From a virus, in the IMG/VR virus record IMGVR_UViG_3300042465_001115, positions 1 to 59,549 of that record: a DNA stretch of 59,549 nucleotides. One strand, given 5' to 3'. Positions within the stretch are counted from its first letter, which is position 1; each line of letters starts with the position of its first letter. Made by a program: the position numbers and the translations under genes. Positions 21,781 to 31,111 of this stretch are shown here, one piece after another. The notes below the pieces were generated by a model. The model was given only the letters and a program-made list of their open reading frames with translations, searched no databases and was not told where the DNA came from.

Positions 21781-24197
21781 CAGACCTCCCGCAGACCCAG
21801 TGCCGTCTCAGCCAAGTGGATTGCCCGTACCCGGATGTTGCTCTCCACGCCCACCTCGAACGTGTCGGATCGGTACCCGGTGGGCAAGCGGAACGTGTCC
21901 TTGTCCGCCACGGTCGTGGTGAAGATCAGTTGCTTGTCCACCCACAGCTTGAACGTCACGGGGTCGACGCTGCTCCAGGACGCCGTGGTGTTCTGCCACT
22001 GCGTGGACACTGAGTCCCAGGTAGCCGTCTCGGCAGCGTAGTCGGCAATGACACGGGCCGCGCCGAGGTTGATCATGTTCTGGGTGACGATGACCTTGGA
22101 CTTCCACTCCTGGACGACAGGAGGTTGTGAGAGGTTGTCCCACTCGTAGACATCCCCAGCCGTCCCACTGACGTAGTACAGCTTGCCCGTGACACTGTCG
22201 TACCAGGAAGCGGTGAAGATGTATGGAGTGTCTACGAAGTACCCACCGGTACGCTCATCTCGCTCGAAGACGAACGACCCCGCTGAGTGCGAGGCGAAGT
22301 AGGCATCCCCATAGTACTCAGCCACAACCGTTGAGGGGTTGAGTTCAGTCTGCCACGTGTCGTTGTTGTACAGCAGCCGCGTGATCAGTTGTGTGCCGCC
22401 AGTGGACGCCACTGCCAACCCGTCATGGGTGGAGTACACGACGCCGTAGTTCATCGCTACGATGCTGCGACTGTTCAGGCATGGGTACAGCACGTCCACG
22501 CGGGAGACAGACAGCGAAGCCGGATCCGAGCCCTGCACGACGTAGGGATACCCATCCGTCATCACCAGGGCGGAGCCGCCCAGCGGGGCAACCCCCACGA
22601 TCTGATGTTCGATAGTCTGTGCGTAGCCGGTGGGCCATGCGTGCGGACGGCCGATCTCCGAGAAGTACAGCTTGTTGCCGACGAACCCGCAGAGGACCTG
22701 ATTCTGGATGGCCGTCAACCCCTTGAGGTCGTCAGGCGGCGGGTCGTACTCGTCGGACCCCAGGATGTCCAGCAGAAGCGTGGAGTCGAAGTCGTCGGTG
22801 AAGTCGTACGTCCCATCCCCCCAATACCGGGCTGTGGTCGTAGGCGGATTCTGAGAGACATCGTGGTACAGCGTACCCGTAGCCACAGTACTGGCGACAT
22901 CAGCAGCCGCCTGGGCGTACTCGAACGTGTTGTCGTCGACGATGTCAGTGACGATACCGCCCGTGATGTTGAACGAAGCCACCGAGCAGCCGCTGATCTT
23001 GAACCGATCTCCGATGGCGAAGTTGTGTGGGAACGCCAACTGCACCCTGGAGACGTTGCTCGTGCGCTGGACGTTGGCAAGCGCCGTGGGAAACCACAGC
23101 GTCTTGAGGAGGAAGTACTCGGTACCGGAGGCGGACGCCAGCGTCCGATACAGCCGCACACCACGGACGAAGTTGTTGCCGGAAGGTGCGGCGATGGGCA
23201 AGTTGCTCACCGTGACTGTGATGCCTTCCCGGATGAACAGGTTGTCCGACGGCTTGGACGCCACGGACTCTTCGTCCCAGGGGGTGTACCACGTGAAGAC
23301 GTATGACCGGGCCTGCGTGAGTCCGCCAAGGTCTACCTTGCCGTCGATGATGGTGAACGTGGTGGTCGATGGGCCGGGGCTGAAGTAGGTAAACGTCGTC
23401 GCGTTGACCACCGTGCATTCCACGTTGGTTGCGTTGAAGCTGCGGATATCCATCCGCATGTCGCCGCTCGTGGTCGCTGATGTTGCAGCAACAACATCGA
23501 ACGTGTTGAGCGTGACGTTGCTAACAACGAAGGAGCCATCAGTCGCTGTGCCGGAGGTGAAGTCCAGGGAGACCGTAGCTCCGTTGGACAACCCATGACT
23601 GTTGAGGGTCACCGTGAGCGCGGTGCCGACTTGGTTGTACGTCCCGTTGCGAAACGAGAAGCCGGACACCGTGATGAGGTTGCCCGTGCGCAGTCCGTGC
23701 GCCGTACCCGTGATAAGCGTGACGATGCTGCTGGCATCCCGAGCAATGCTCAGGGATATCTTCTGCGTGAACGTAGCCGCAGTCGTCGTGAGCGTGGCGG
23801 AATCGGGCGGAAGCGGCAGGCCGAGATCGTAGTATCCCGCAGGATACGGAGCCGATGCCGTAGCCAGGGCGTACGTGCTGACCTTGGGTACCCCATCCCC
23901 GGTGTAGTAGAACCGCTGTTCTTCAGCGTCCGTCTCGATGGACGTGACGATGTCCACATCCGTCAGCCATGACAGCCACTTCAGATCGCTGGGGTTGCTC
24001 GGATTGCGCAGGGCGTACAGCGTCTTGATCGTGCCAGTGCGCCCCGTGTTGGCGGCTACCACGGGCTGCGGGTAGGGGATCAGGTCGCCTGAGTACAGCT
24101 TGCAGTTGGTCGCAATCTGCGCTGCCGTGTTGGGCAGCAGTTCAGGCGAGATCTTCGGTGCAGTACCGAGGAACGTGGTGATCTTGACGCCAGCCAT
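21780..24197 (-). CDS. Large tail nozzle-like protein (tail tubular protein B type)
   Basis: This 805-residue protein begins with a pattern common in podovirus nozzle proteins (ISPELLPNTAAQIATNCKLY, then SGDLIPYPQP). Beta-rich segments follow, with Ig-like inserts about 140-270 and a likely beta-propeller in the middle (DGYPYVVQGSDP, VYSTHDGLAVAS, AYFASHSAGSFVFERDERT). The length agrees with T7 gp12-type nozzles. It shares overlaps with the endopeptidase gene upstream and the small structural gene downstream. Role: the distal tube of the short tail. Confidence 0.65.
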   Translation of the reverse strand: MAGVKITTFLGTAPKISPELLPNTAAQIATNCKLYSGDLIPYPQPVVAANTGRTGTIKTLYALRNPSNPSDLKWLSWLTDVDIVTSIETDAEEQRFYYTGDGVPKVSTYALATASAPYPAGYYDLGLPLPPDSATLTTTAATFTQKISLSIARDASSIVTLITGTAHGLRTGNLITVSGFSFRNGTYNQVGTALTVTLNSHGLSNGATVSLDFTSGTATDGSFVVSNVTLNTFDVVAATSATTSGDMRMDIRSFNATNVECTVVNATTFTYFSPGPSTTTFTIIDGKVDLGGLTQARSYVFTWYTPWDEESVASKPSDNLFIREGITVTVSNLPIAAPSGNNFVRGVRLYRTLASASGTEYFLLKTLWFPTALANVQRTSNVSRVQLAFPHNFAIGDRFKISGCSVASFNITGGIVTDIVDDNTFEYAQAAADVASTVATGTLYHDVSQNPPTTTARYWGDGTYDFTDDFDSTLLLDILGSDEYDPPPDDLKGLTAIQNQVLCGFVGNKLYFSEIGRPHAWPTGYAQTIEHQIVGVAPLGGSALVMTDGYPYVVQGSDPASLSVSRVDVLYPCLNSRSIVAMNYGVVYSTHDGLAVASTGGTQLITRLLYNNDTWQTELNPSTVVAEYYGDAYFASHSAGSFVFERDERTGGYFVDTPYIFTASWYDSVTGKLYYVSGTAGDVYEWDNLSQPPVVQEWKSKVIVTQNMINLGAARVIADYAAETATWDSVSTQWQNTTASWSSVDPVTFKLWVDKQLIFTTTVADKDTFRLPTGYRSDTFEVGVESNIRVRAIHLAETALGLREV

Positions 24198-24562
24198 CAG
24201 TAGCTCCAGACCATCGGCGTCTTGCGGATGTCCAGGTGGATGAACCTGCCGGTGCCCTTCTGCTGCACACCCAGGCCCGTGAAGCCCAGTTGCAGTCCCA
24301 GGCGTACGATCTCGAACGCATCCGTGCCAGTGGCGGCCACATCGGCCGCCAGTCCTGTGGCGTGCATACCGGGCTCAGGCTTGGCCTTCTCGATGGGGTG
24401 GTCCGGGCAGCGGTAGCCGGAAGAGACATTCATGGGACGCCCGTACGCAAGCCGAAGCTCCTGCAACTTGGCAAGAAACTCCGGCTTCATCTCCGCCTTG
24501 CCGCAGTGCCGACAACGGAACTCGACTTCGGAGAAGTTGGGGTACAGGCTCCAGTCGATCAC
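24197..24562 (-). CDS. M15-type D,D-peptidase endolysin
   Basis: This 121-residue protein starts at the GTG at 24562, which overlaps the holin stop (GTGA); the longer open frame runs back through the holin gene and is rejected. Zinc ligands of the M15 fold are visible: His67 and Asp74 in GMHATGLAADV and His109 in RFIHLDI. It also has SSGYRCPDH and an N-terminal CRHCG. It should cut peptide cross-links of peptidoglycan during lysis. It follows directly after the holin gene, forming the lysis pair. A short C-terminal tail follows the last ligand. Confidence 0.85.
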   Translation of the reverse strand: MIDWSLYPNFSEVEFRCRHCGKAEMKPEFLAKLQELRLAYGRPMNVSSGYRCPDHPIEKAKPEPGMHATGLAADVAATGTDAFEIVRLGLQLGFTGLGVQQKGTGRFIHLDIRKTPMVWSY

Positions 24563-24960
24563 TTCGTGACGCCCTTCGTTTTCTCGAACGTCCGCAACCC
24601 ACCAATCCCCAGCAGGCCGGACACCACCACCCACAAGAACTCGGTGTCGATGTCAGGAGGCACAGGCCAACCCTTGATCGTTGCAACCCAGGTCAGGAGG
24701 GGCTTGATGATACCCACGTAGGCGAAGGCAGTGCCGCCCACCCAGCCGAAGTACGGACGCCATCCGGCCACCCAGGTACTGGGGTGCGCAGCTTCCTTGG
24801 CGTTGATTTCCAACTGCGCGATGGTCTGCTTGAGTTCCCCCTCCATCGCCATGCGCAGGAAGTCAGCCTCAGCCTGTCGCTTCGCTTCAGGGTCAGGGAC
24901 GAAACGATCCAGGAGGGTCTTGCCGACCTCCAGAATGGGGCCGAGAAGTAGAGGGTTCAC
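24559..24960 (-). CDS. Holin, GTA/3TM type
   Basis: This 133-residue protein has the features of the 3TM holin family: an N-terminal hydrophobic segment (NPLLLGPILEVGKTLL), a charged linker, WRPYFGWVGGTAFAYVGIIKPLL, and a last hydrophobic stretch (FLWVVVSGLLGIGGL). The GTG at 24960 overlaps the stop of the small Cys protein upstream, and the gene's own stop overlaps the M15 peptidase start. It should form the inner-membrane lesion that starts lysis. No antiholin is obvious. Confidence 0.8.
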   Translation of the reverse strand: MNPLLLGPILEVGKTLLDRFVPDPEAKRQAEADFLRMAMEGELKQTIAQLEINAKEAAHPSTWVAGWRPYFGWVGGTAFAYVGIIKPLLTWVATIKGWPVPPDIDTEFLWVVVSGLLGIGGLRTFEKTKGVTK

Positions 24961-25094
24961 TTCTTAGCCTTCAACATGCACTTGCCCATCGCCTTGCACT
25001 TCGCAGCGTTCGGGCACTGCGGACACGGCTTGAACACGGGACCGCCCTTCTGATAGGACATGGGCTTCTTGGCTTGCTTCATCATTCCAGGCAT
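24957..25094 (-). CDS. 45-residue Cys-rich protein coupled to the holin
   Basis: The ATG at 25094 has a strong Shine-Dalgarno (AAGGAGGG) 5 bases before it, and the stop overlaps the holin GTG start. The product starts MPGMMKQAKKPMSYQKGGPV and ends in a Cys cluster with spacing C-x2-C-x5-C-x5-C, suited to a zinc or iron-sulfur site. It is basic and has no membrane segment. Its place invites a role in timing lysis or simply in coupling translation. The YQKGG turn recalls the 67-residue protein before the portal. No family is recognised. Confidence 0.7.
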   Translation of the reverse strand: MPGMMKQAKKPMSYQKGGPVFKPCPQCPNAAKCKAMGKCMLKAKK

Positions 25095-25108
25095 GGTGCC
25101 CTCCTTGG

Positions 25109-25984
25109 TTAGAAAGTGATCGTGTCGCTGCCAGCGGTGAACGTGTAGACCCGATACCCGGCGCGGCTGACGGTTGAGACGGAGTAGGTCAGGCCACCGC
25201 CGACGCTTGTGATCGCCGGGAACGTGTCGGGATAGGCGAGGATGACGACGCCTGAACCGCCCGCTGCGCTTAAACTAATGTTGGTCCCATCGTTGTATCC
25301 ACCGCCGCCGCCACCGCCCGTATTCGCAGTTCCGGCGACTGGATTTACTTGAGCGCCCACAGTGCCGTTGCCACCCGCACCGCCTCCGCCAGAGCCGCCA
25401 CTACCGCCAGTTGTTCTCGTGCCGCCACCGCCACCGCCTCCCGCGTAAGTGACCGAGGAACCCGTGATGCTCGATGCAGTACCTGCGCCGCCGTTTCCAC
25501 CTACCGCAGCGGAGCCACCATCAAACGCTACTGCGTTTGCTCCCACAGCACCCGCGCCGCCACCGCCTGCGCTGCCAAAAGAGATGGACGCAGAAGTCCC
25601 GCCTGCGGTGCCTTGACCCGAAGTGCCCGTACCATTTGCTGATCCGTAGGTAGCGCCCCCGCCAGACCCGCCGTTACCGGCAGTTGCGCCCCCCGCATTT
25701 GCCCCGAAGCCGCCGCCCGTTGAGGTAATGGTAGAAAAAACGGAATTTGCACCAGTTCCCCCGCCAAAACCGGCGGAAGCACCTGCTCCCACCGTGACTG
25801 TATGGCTCGTGCCAACAGTTACTGAAAACCCAGTGGCCGTGCGATATCCGCCAGCACCGCCGCCGCCGCCCAGGTTGTACCCACCGCCCCCTCCACCAGC
25901 AACAACAAGGTACTCAACTGATATAACGACAGGCGCAGCGGCTGCCTGCCGACGCAGGCGAGTCATGAGCGTGGTGTTCAACAC
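25109..25984 (-). CDS. Glycine-rich tail adhesin-like protein
   Basis: This 291-residue protein is dominated by glycine runs (VVAGGGGGGYNLGGGGGAGGY, and others to about residue 235), with beta-type segments at both ends. The layout, a short attachment N-terminus then a polyglycine sandwich then a beta C-terminus, matches phage receptor-binding adhesins of the glycine-rich domain kind. It lies between the anchor and spike genes and the lysis genes. The DNA is less G+C-uniform than its neighbours. Role as a receptor adhesin is inferred from composition. Confidence 0.6.
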   Translation of the reverse strand: MLNTTLMTRLRRQAAAAPVVISVEYLVVAGGGGGGYNLGGGGGAGGYRTATGFSVTVGTSHTVTVGAGASAGFGGGTGANSVFSTITSTGGGFGANAGGATAGNGGSGGGATYGSANGTGTSGQGTAGGTSASISFGSAGGGGAGAVGANAVAFDGGSAAVGGNGGAGTASSITGSSVTYAGGGGGGGTRTTGGSGGSGGGGAGGNGTVGAQVNPVAGTANTGGGGGGGYNDGTNISLSAAGGSGVVILAYPDTFPAITSVGGGLTYSVSTVSRAGYRVYTFTAGSDTITF

Positions 25985-25988
25985 CTTG

Positions 25989-26342
25989 TCAGCCCCGCAG
26001 GCAGAGAATCACGTTGACCGAGTTACCGGAGCCGCTGGCAATGGCGGGCCGGAGGTACAGACCTGCGGTCGTGAACTCGAAGAACCCCGCTGCTGTGGCG
26101 GAGATCACGGTGCCGGAGAGATCCTTCATATCGAAGAAGGTCGTGCCGTCGTTCGACACCTGTAACTTGATGGTAGCACCACCAAACGTTCCTGAGAACT
26201 GCACTGAGCCAGCAACGGCAGCTTGGCCCGAGACAGGGAGGGACGTGAAGGTGTCGCCTGTGACGATACCAGTCCAGGCCACACGGGCAACATCAGCGCC
26301 CTGAGTCTTGATGACGGTGAAAACGGGAGAGACGAGTGCCAT
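25989..26342 (-). CDS. Small beta-rich virion protein
   Basis: This 117-residue protein has repeated strand patterns (VARVAWTGIVTGDTF, SVQFSGTFGGATIKLQVSNDG, YLRPAIASGSGNSVNVIL), typical of small decoration or tail-fibre-associated beta-sandwich proteins. It sits between the tailspike and the glycine-rich adhesin. No enzyme motif is present. Position indicates a virion or receptor-complex component. Confidence 0.55.
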   Translation of the reverse strand: MALVSPVFTVIKTQGADVARVAWTGIVTGDTFTSLPVSGQAAVAGSVQFSGTFGGATIKLQVSNDGTTFFDMKDLSGTVISATAAGFFEFTTAGLYLRPAIASGSGNSVNVILCLRG

Positions 26343-26362
26343 GATTGGCTCCTGTTAGTTGC

Positions 26363-29300
26363 TTATGCCGCTGTAGTCACGGCTGTCCAAGTCGTACTGC
26401 CGTCGGTGTTGACATACATCCGGTTGTTCGTCGTGGTGCCGTCCGAGCGCAAGTACAGCGACCCCTTAGCCGCTACCAGCGTAGGAGCACCGGAACCGAA
26501 GAAGATGCCGAAGTTCACCGCGTTGCTGAACTCAAAGCCCGCGCCCGCTGTGCCGCCTGCGGGGATGGCTGTCGCACGGTTGGCTTTGATCTTGCCATTC
26601 GTCTCGGTCGATCCGCTTGACGTAAACCGGATGCGCTCGCTGGCAGTAGCAGAACCATCGTTGGCCGTGTTGATCGTCACCATCGTCGGCAGATCGCCGG
26701 CCCCTACAGCGCCGTCGATGTACGCCTCAATCGATGCCACAGAAGCGAACGCCGCCCCGTCCGTAGCCTGGAAAATCAAGCCGCCAAGCTGGTCGCCGTT
26801 CTGTACGATGGTGGTGTCAGTCGGCGTGGTGCCTCGTGACTTGGACAGGACATGAATTGGCCCAGTTGCATCATTGCTGAAGCGGCGGGTCAGCGTGTTC
26901 GCAGTCGGTCCGGTACTACCATAGACCTGCACCGCTTGCGTCGTGGGAGCATCCGACTGCGTGCCGATCAGTAGCCGATTCTTGACACGAGCGTTGCCCT
27001 GCTGCGTTGTTTCGACTGCGAAGTCGTCCTGCGCGAAGCTGTCCTCAACCACGCTGGGGGCAAACGTACCGGGCGTCATATGGAATGCGCCCGCCCACAC
27101 CACTGTATTGGTGACGAAGCTGGTGACCGTGTTCATCACCTGCGCTGTGACTTCCCGCGTCAGCACCGAACTCAAGGCGTAAGTACCTGCGCCGCCCGTG
27201 CCCGTGGTACCGCTGGTGCCATAGGCCTGAATCGTGATGCTGGCCCCCAGCGGATGGATGTCCAGGCCAGTGATGGTTGGGCCGCCGATCAACGTATCGC
27301 CCGCGACAATGACACCAGTGACGCTGGTCACCGTCATGACGTTGCTGCCGTAGGGCACCGTAGCCGTGAACGTAGTACCAGACGCCGCAGCTACATACAG
27401 CACGGCGCTGGCTTTCGTCGTCAGTGGCTGCGACCAGCGAATGAACTGCCAAGTGTTCGCCACCGTGTTACTGCCCAACACCGCAGTTGCACCAGCGCCG
27501 TCGGTCGCGTACACAACAGCCTTGGCCGTGCTCAGGTTGGGCGACAACACCCACACGCCGCATGCCACCGTATCGCCATTGGTAAGGTGCGGCGAGTCCA
27601 GCGAGAGGATCAGCCCGTTACTGACTGTCGTACCGATGGACTGGATTCGTGCGGCCTGCCCGGTGGGGTTGTTGGGACACGGGCTAGGTGGCGTAGCGGA
27701 CCACACCACACCAACAGGCGTAGTGCTGCACCCCACGGGCGGCCCGCCACTAACACCCCACACGCCCGTAGTCGCTGCGGAACCATACACGTTGAACCAC
27801 GGATTGACGAACAGGTTGCCCATAGTCGGCGCACTGGTGGGTGTGCCTTGCAGGCCGACAAGGGATCCGTCCGCGTCATACGCAGGGGTACCAGCCTTAG
27901 TGCGGAGGTTGCCATTGGTGTCCGTCCAGTAGTGCTGCTGACCCATCACCAAGTGGGCCGTATTCCACGCCGACTGCCAGGACAGATTACGCAAAATGAG
28001 GTTCTTGCCTACGCCCTCCGTGATGACGGTGTAGTCAGACGGACCACCTGCCTGACTGAACGAGTCGGCGTAGTAGGTGCTCTGCGCCGCGTATACGATC
28101 TGCGCGTTGGGGTTGATGATGTAGTTGTCCGACGATCCGGTCACCGTGTAGTCCGGCCCCAGGGTGGGGGGCGTGCTGTGGTCCGGTAGGTACCGCACAC
28201 CACTGACCACCATAGGTCCGGAAACAGCCGCCGCATGCGTCAGAGCCAAAGCATAGGTGCCGTTGCCGCCCGTGCCGGTTGTGCCGCTGGTGCCATATGC
28301 TTGCACTACCGCAGGCGTCAGTACACCAGTACCAGTGACCACTGACCCCGCTGCGATGGTGCCGGTGATGCCAGTCACGGTTAGGACGTTGGTACCCGCT
28401 GCAATGCTGCCGGTGAACGTGGCTGCATCCGCGATGAACGGTGTGTTGCTGCCGATGTTGAAGTAGCTGTATGACGACTCCACCCGGTTGCTCTTAGCCA
28501 TCAGGCCCACGGGCATGATAATGGCCGGTAAGTCGGTATTCACCTTGATAGCGTTGATCACGCCCTCGAAGTCATTGCGCTCCACGCGCAGCCCGTTAGG
28601 GTGTCCCAAATCACCGCTGGGCCAGCCGGGGGCAGGCGTGGAACTGCCGGGATCAAGGCGGACAGCATCTACCACCGTGGCGAACGAGCAGTTGATGATC
28701 TTGGTCGCGTTCTGCGCCCCGGCCATACGCACGCCGAAGTCGCTATATCGCGCAAACGCCACCGTATCGGTGGTGGTGCTACCGAGCGAGTTGCTCGACA
28801 AACGATAGACGCCTGCGCCACCGGGCGTACCGGATACCTGCGCTGTCACCACCGTACCCACCGGCAACAGGCTCTGCCCGCCGACAGGTGCTCCCGCCAG
28901 ATCAAACACCACTTGCCCCACAACGATGGTGCCCGTCACTGAGGCCACGGTCATCAGGTTGCTGCCGGAGGTCAGCGTAGTGGTCGCGGTGGTTTGCGCC
29001 ACAAATACGTCTATGCCTGTCCGCGTACGCGTAGTGAAGCCGTCAATCAGCGTCCAGAAGCAACCAGTGTCTCCGTTGCCGGGGGTGAGGTCTTCGAGTT
29101 GAACGGCCGCCCAGCCAGCCTTGTTGAGTCCCAACTCCACCGAACACTTGGCGATGCGCAGGTTGCTGGTGCCTTGGGCCAGAATTGCACCGTTGACGTT
29201 GGCATTGCCACGCTGATCGAACTGCAAGCCTTCGATCTTCAGGCCGTGGTTGTTGTAGCTACCATAAACCTTGATCGCCCAGCTTGTAACAGCCGCACCC

Positions 29301-30019
29301 GTGATGATGGTGGCACCGTAGCCGAGGATCTCGTAGTTGTGCGGTAGGCTCGTGTCAATGTCGAGCGCCCACTGCGTATTGAGAAGGTACGTACCAGGGG
29401 GGATGAGGATAGCCCCACCAGCAGTCTTGATCTTGGTCCAGGCTGCGGCAAACGCCGGATACGAATCGGACGCCCCCGTGTTGTCCGCACCGAAGTCCAG
29501 TACGCTGACAATGTCGCGCAACTTGTTCTGCGCCGTACGCGGCTGTGCTCCGGTTCCGGCTTGTAGGAAGCCCACCAGGGTGGATCCGTCGTTATCGTCC
29601 AGACGGGTGAACGCCACCTTCTCGGTATCGACCTCGGTCAGGGCGTCCTGTACATTCGTAGCGGCGATACCCCCAGTAGGGGTGAACGAGACATTGGCGG
29701 CAACAGTGGAGTTCTGCGTCACGGCGTCGAGGACGGCCTGCGCATTGACCCGCATCTCAAGGCGCGAGCCTGCTGCGAAGCCAGTGGCCGAGGAGCCGTC
29801 CTGTGCTCGCACAACGGTCATGGTGTCGCCCACACGGGCGGTCGCCTTGACTACTTCGAGTGTGCCCCCGCTGCTTACCAGAGTGGCGAAGAAGTACTCC
29901 CCCGCACTCAGCGATGGGAAGTCCGCTCCATCGCCAGCCTGAAGGACGATGCCGGTGTCGGAAGCGTTGATCGTCGTGGCAAGGTAGCCGACGACGTTGT
30001 TCTTGAGCTTGATGTTCAT
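26363..30019 (-). CDS. Tailspike 1, beta-helix (pectate-lyase-type) protein
   Basis: This 1218-residue protein has four parts. Residues 1-100 form an anchor domain related to the adjacent 106-residue protein. A linker contains VDTEKVAFTRLDDNDG. A pectate-lyase-like beta-helix starts near DIVSVLDFGADNTG. The distal part carries long beta-rich segments with repeated inserts (see findings). The anchor-plus-helix arrangement is that of podovirus spikes that cut or bind surface polysaccharide. The final segment is probably a trimerisation or chaperone-like C-terminus. Enzyme specificity cannot be read. Confidence 0.8.
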   Translation of the reverse strand: MNIKLKNNVVGYLATTINASDTGIVLQAGDGADFPSLSAGEYFFATLVSSGGTLEVVKATARVGDTMTVVRAQDGSSATGFAAGSRLEMRVNAQAVLDAVTQNSTVAANVSFTPTGGIAATNVQDALTEVDTEKVAFTRLDDNDGSTLVGFLQAGTGAQPRTAQNKLRDIVSVLDFGADNTGASDSYPAFAAAWTKIKTAGGAILIPPGTYLLNTQWALDIDTSLPHNYEILGYGATIITGAAVTSWAIKVYGSYNNHGLKIEGLQFDQRGNANVNGAILAQGTSNLRIAKCSVELGLNKAGWAAVQLEDLTPGNGDTGCFWTLIDGFTTRTRTGIDVFVAQTTATTTLTSGSNLMTVASVTGTIVVGQVVFDLAGAPVGGQSLLPVGTVVTAQVSGTPGGAGVYRLSSNSLGSTTTDTVAFARYSDFGVRMAGAQNATKIINCSFATVVDAVRLDPGSSTPAPGWPSGDLGHPNGLRVERNDFEGVINAIKVNTDLPAIIMPVGLMAKSNRVESSYSYFNIGSNTPFIADAATFTGSIAAGTNVLTVTGITGTIAAGSVVTGTGVLTPAVVQAYGTSGTTGTGGNGTYALALTHAAAVSGPMVVSGVRYLPDHSTPPTLGPDYTVTGSSDNYIINPNAQIVYAAQSTYYADSFSQAGGPSDYTVITEGVGKNLILRNLSWQSAWNTAHLVMGQQHYWTDTNGNLRTKAGTPAYDADGSLVGLQGTPTSAPTMGNLFVNPWFNVYGSAATTGVWGVSGGPPVGCSTTPVGVVWSATPPSPCPNNPTGQAARIQSIGTTVSNGLILSLDSPHLTNGDTVACGVWVLSPNLSTAKAVVYATDGAGATAVLGSNTVANTWQFIRWSQPLTTKASAVLYVAAASGTTFTATVPYGSNVMTVTSVTGVIVAGDTLIGGPTITGLDIHPLGASITIQAYGTSGTTGTGGAGTYALSSVLTREVTAQVMNTVTSFVTNTVVWAGAFHMTPGTFAPSVVEDSFAQDDFAVETTQQGNARVKNRLLIGTQSDAPTTQAVQVYGSTGPTANTLTRRFSNDATGPIHVLSKSRGTTPTDTTIVQNGDQLGGLIFQATDGAAFASVASIEAYIDGAVGAGDLPTMVTINTANDGSATASERIRFTSSGSTETNGKIKANRATAIPAGGTAGAGFEFSNAVNFGIFFGSGAPTLVAAKGSLYLRSDGTTTNNRMYVNTDGSTTWTAVTTAA

Positions 30020-30336
30020 AGGAGCAGCACGTCCTGATTCATGATGTCGATGTTCTCCGCCGTGACGCGCAACTCAAGTCGGCTGTTGGCGGGGAACGGA
30101 ATGGCCAGGGTGCTTTCCTGCCCTCGGACGACGGTCATTGCGTCATCCGTGCGCGCCGTGACCTTGACAATCTCGTAGTTGCCACTGACATCGACCAGCG
30201 TGGCGTAGAAGTAGTCCGATCCACCGAGTGATGGGAACCGGGCACCCTGCCCCGAACTGACCGTGAGAGCGGTCTGGATGCTCGTCACTGCCGCAGGGAC
30301 AGTGGCGAAGGCGTTGTTGGTGATCTTCAGGGCCAT
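30016..30336 (-). CDS. Stand-alone paralogue of the tailspike anchor domain
   Basis: This 106-residue protein matches residues 1-100 of tailspike 1, in the order FPSL-G-YF-ATLV, the E-VK-TAR block, the TVVR block and a final SRLE-RV. It probably folds as the same beta module. Its stop overlaps the tailspike start (ATGA), so the two are made together. It may cap the tail in place of a spike, act as an assembly partner, or be a duplication remnant. No other tail function is visible. Confidence 0.7.
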   Translation of the reverse strand: MALKITNNAFATVPAAVTSIQTALTVSSGQGARFPSLGGSDYFYATLVDVSGNYEIVKVTARTDDAMTVVRGQESTLAIPFPANSRLELRVTAENIDIMNQDVLLL

Positions 30337-30337
30337 C

Positions 30338-31111
30338 TCACACTCCGAATCCGGGGTACCGCACCATCAGCGTCCCCCGCATGTTGCCCAGGTTGGCACG
30401 GGCACGACGCTCCGCGAGATGGAAGGTGTACTGCTTGGCATGATACGCGGCAAGCTCGCGGTCCGACCAGTGCACGTTCGGCAGCACCAGAAGATGTTGC
30501 AGTGCACCATGCAGGATGACATCCTCCAACTCACCGAACGCCACGTCGTCCATTGCAGTGGCCGTGCGCTTGGGCTTGAGGGCCACGAACATCCGCATGC
30601 GGTAGGTTCGCTCCGCGTCCGGCAGCGGCAGGACGATGAACTTGTCGGGGCTGATCTGGCAGACCGCTCGCGGCTGTGAACCATCTGCGACGATGGAGTC
30701 CGGCAGGACGTACCCTGACCCGCCGTTGAACAACTGCTCGTTGTACTGCTGCCCGTTGAACACGCCAGGGGGTGTCAGACTCCACACGACGGAAGGATCT
30801 TCCCCGCTGTACAGGTCCGCCCACTTCGGAAACTGCGCAATCGCCTGCTCCAGCGTCAGACGTTGTAGCACCTCGTCGTTCATCAGGGCGTCGAAGAGCA
30901 CGTGCACATCAGCGTTCAGCGGCTTGTTGTAGGGGTACTCGTGTACCCCCGGTAGCAAGTTGAACAGCGGCACTTCGTAGCGCCACATGAGGGAACGCTC
31001 GCAGGCTCGGATCGCCGCATCCCGGATGTACTGCAACATCGTCTGCTGCGGGCACCCAGGCACGCTAGGACTCAGCCGAGGGACAAGGGAGGCGAAGGTA
31101 CGGTCGGCCAT
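30338..31111 (-). CDS. Neck/adaptor-like tail protein
   Basis: This 257-residue protein follows the SU10-type adaptor gene with a one-base overlap. It is mixed alpha/beta with a helical C-terminus (AAYHAKQYTFHLAERRARANL) typical of head-tail connector proteins. The early segment MLQYIRDAAIRACERSLMWRYE also looks connector-like. It is probably part of the portal-tail junction or the tail hub. Assignment is by context and helix pattern only. Confidence 0.55.
   Translation of the reverse strand: MADRTFASLVPRLSPSVPGCPQQTMLQYIRDAAIRACERSLMWRYEVPLFNLLPGVHEYPYNKPLNADVHVLFDALMNDEVLQRLTLEQAIAQFPKWADLYSGEDPSVVWSLTPPGVFNGQQYNEQLFNGGSGYVLPDSIVADGSQPRAVCQISPDKFIVLPLPDAERTYRMRMFVALKPKRTATAMDDVAFGELEDVILHGALQHLLVLPNVHWSDRELAAYHAKQYTFHLAERRARANLGNMRGTLMVRYPGFGV

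Noticed and set aside
25109-25984. Repetitive sequence as a CRISPR array
   Set aside because: The repetition comes from glycine codons in one open frame; there are no regular repeat-spacer units.
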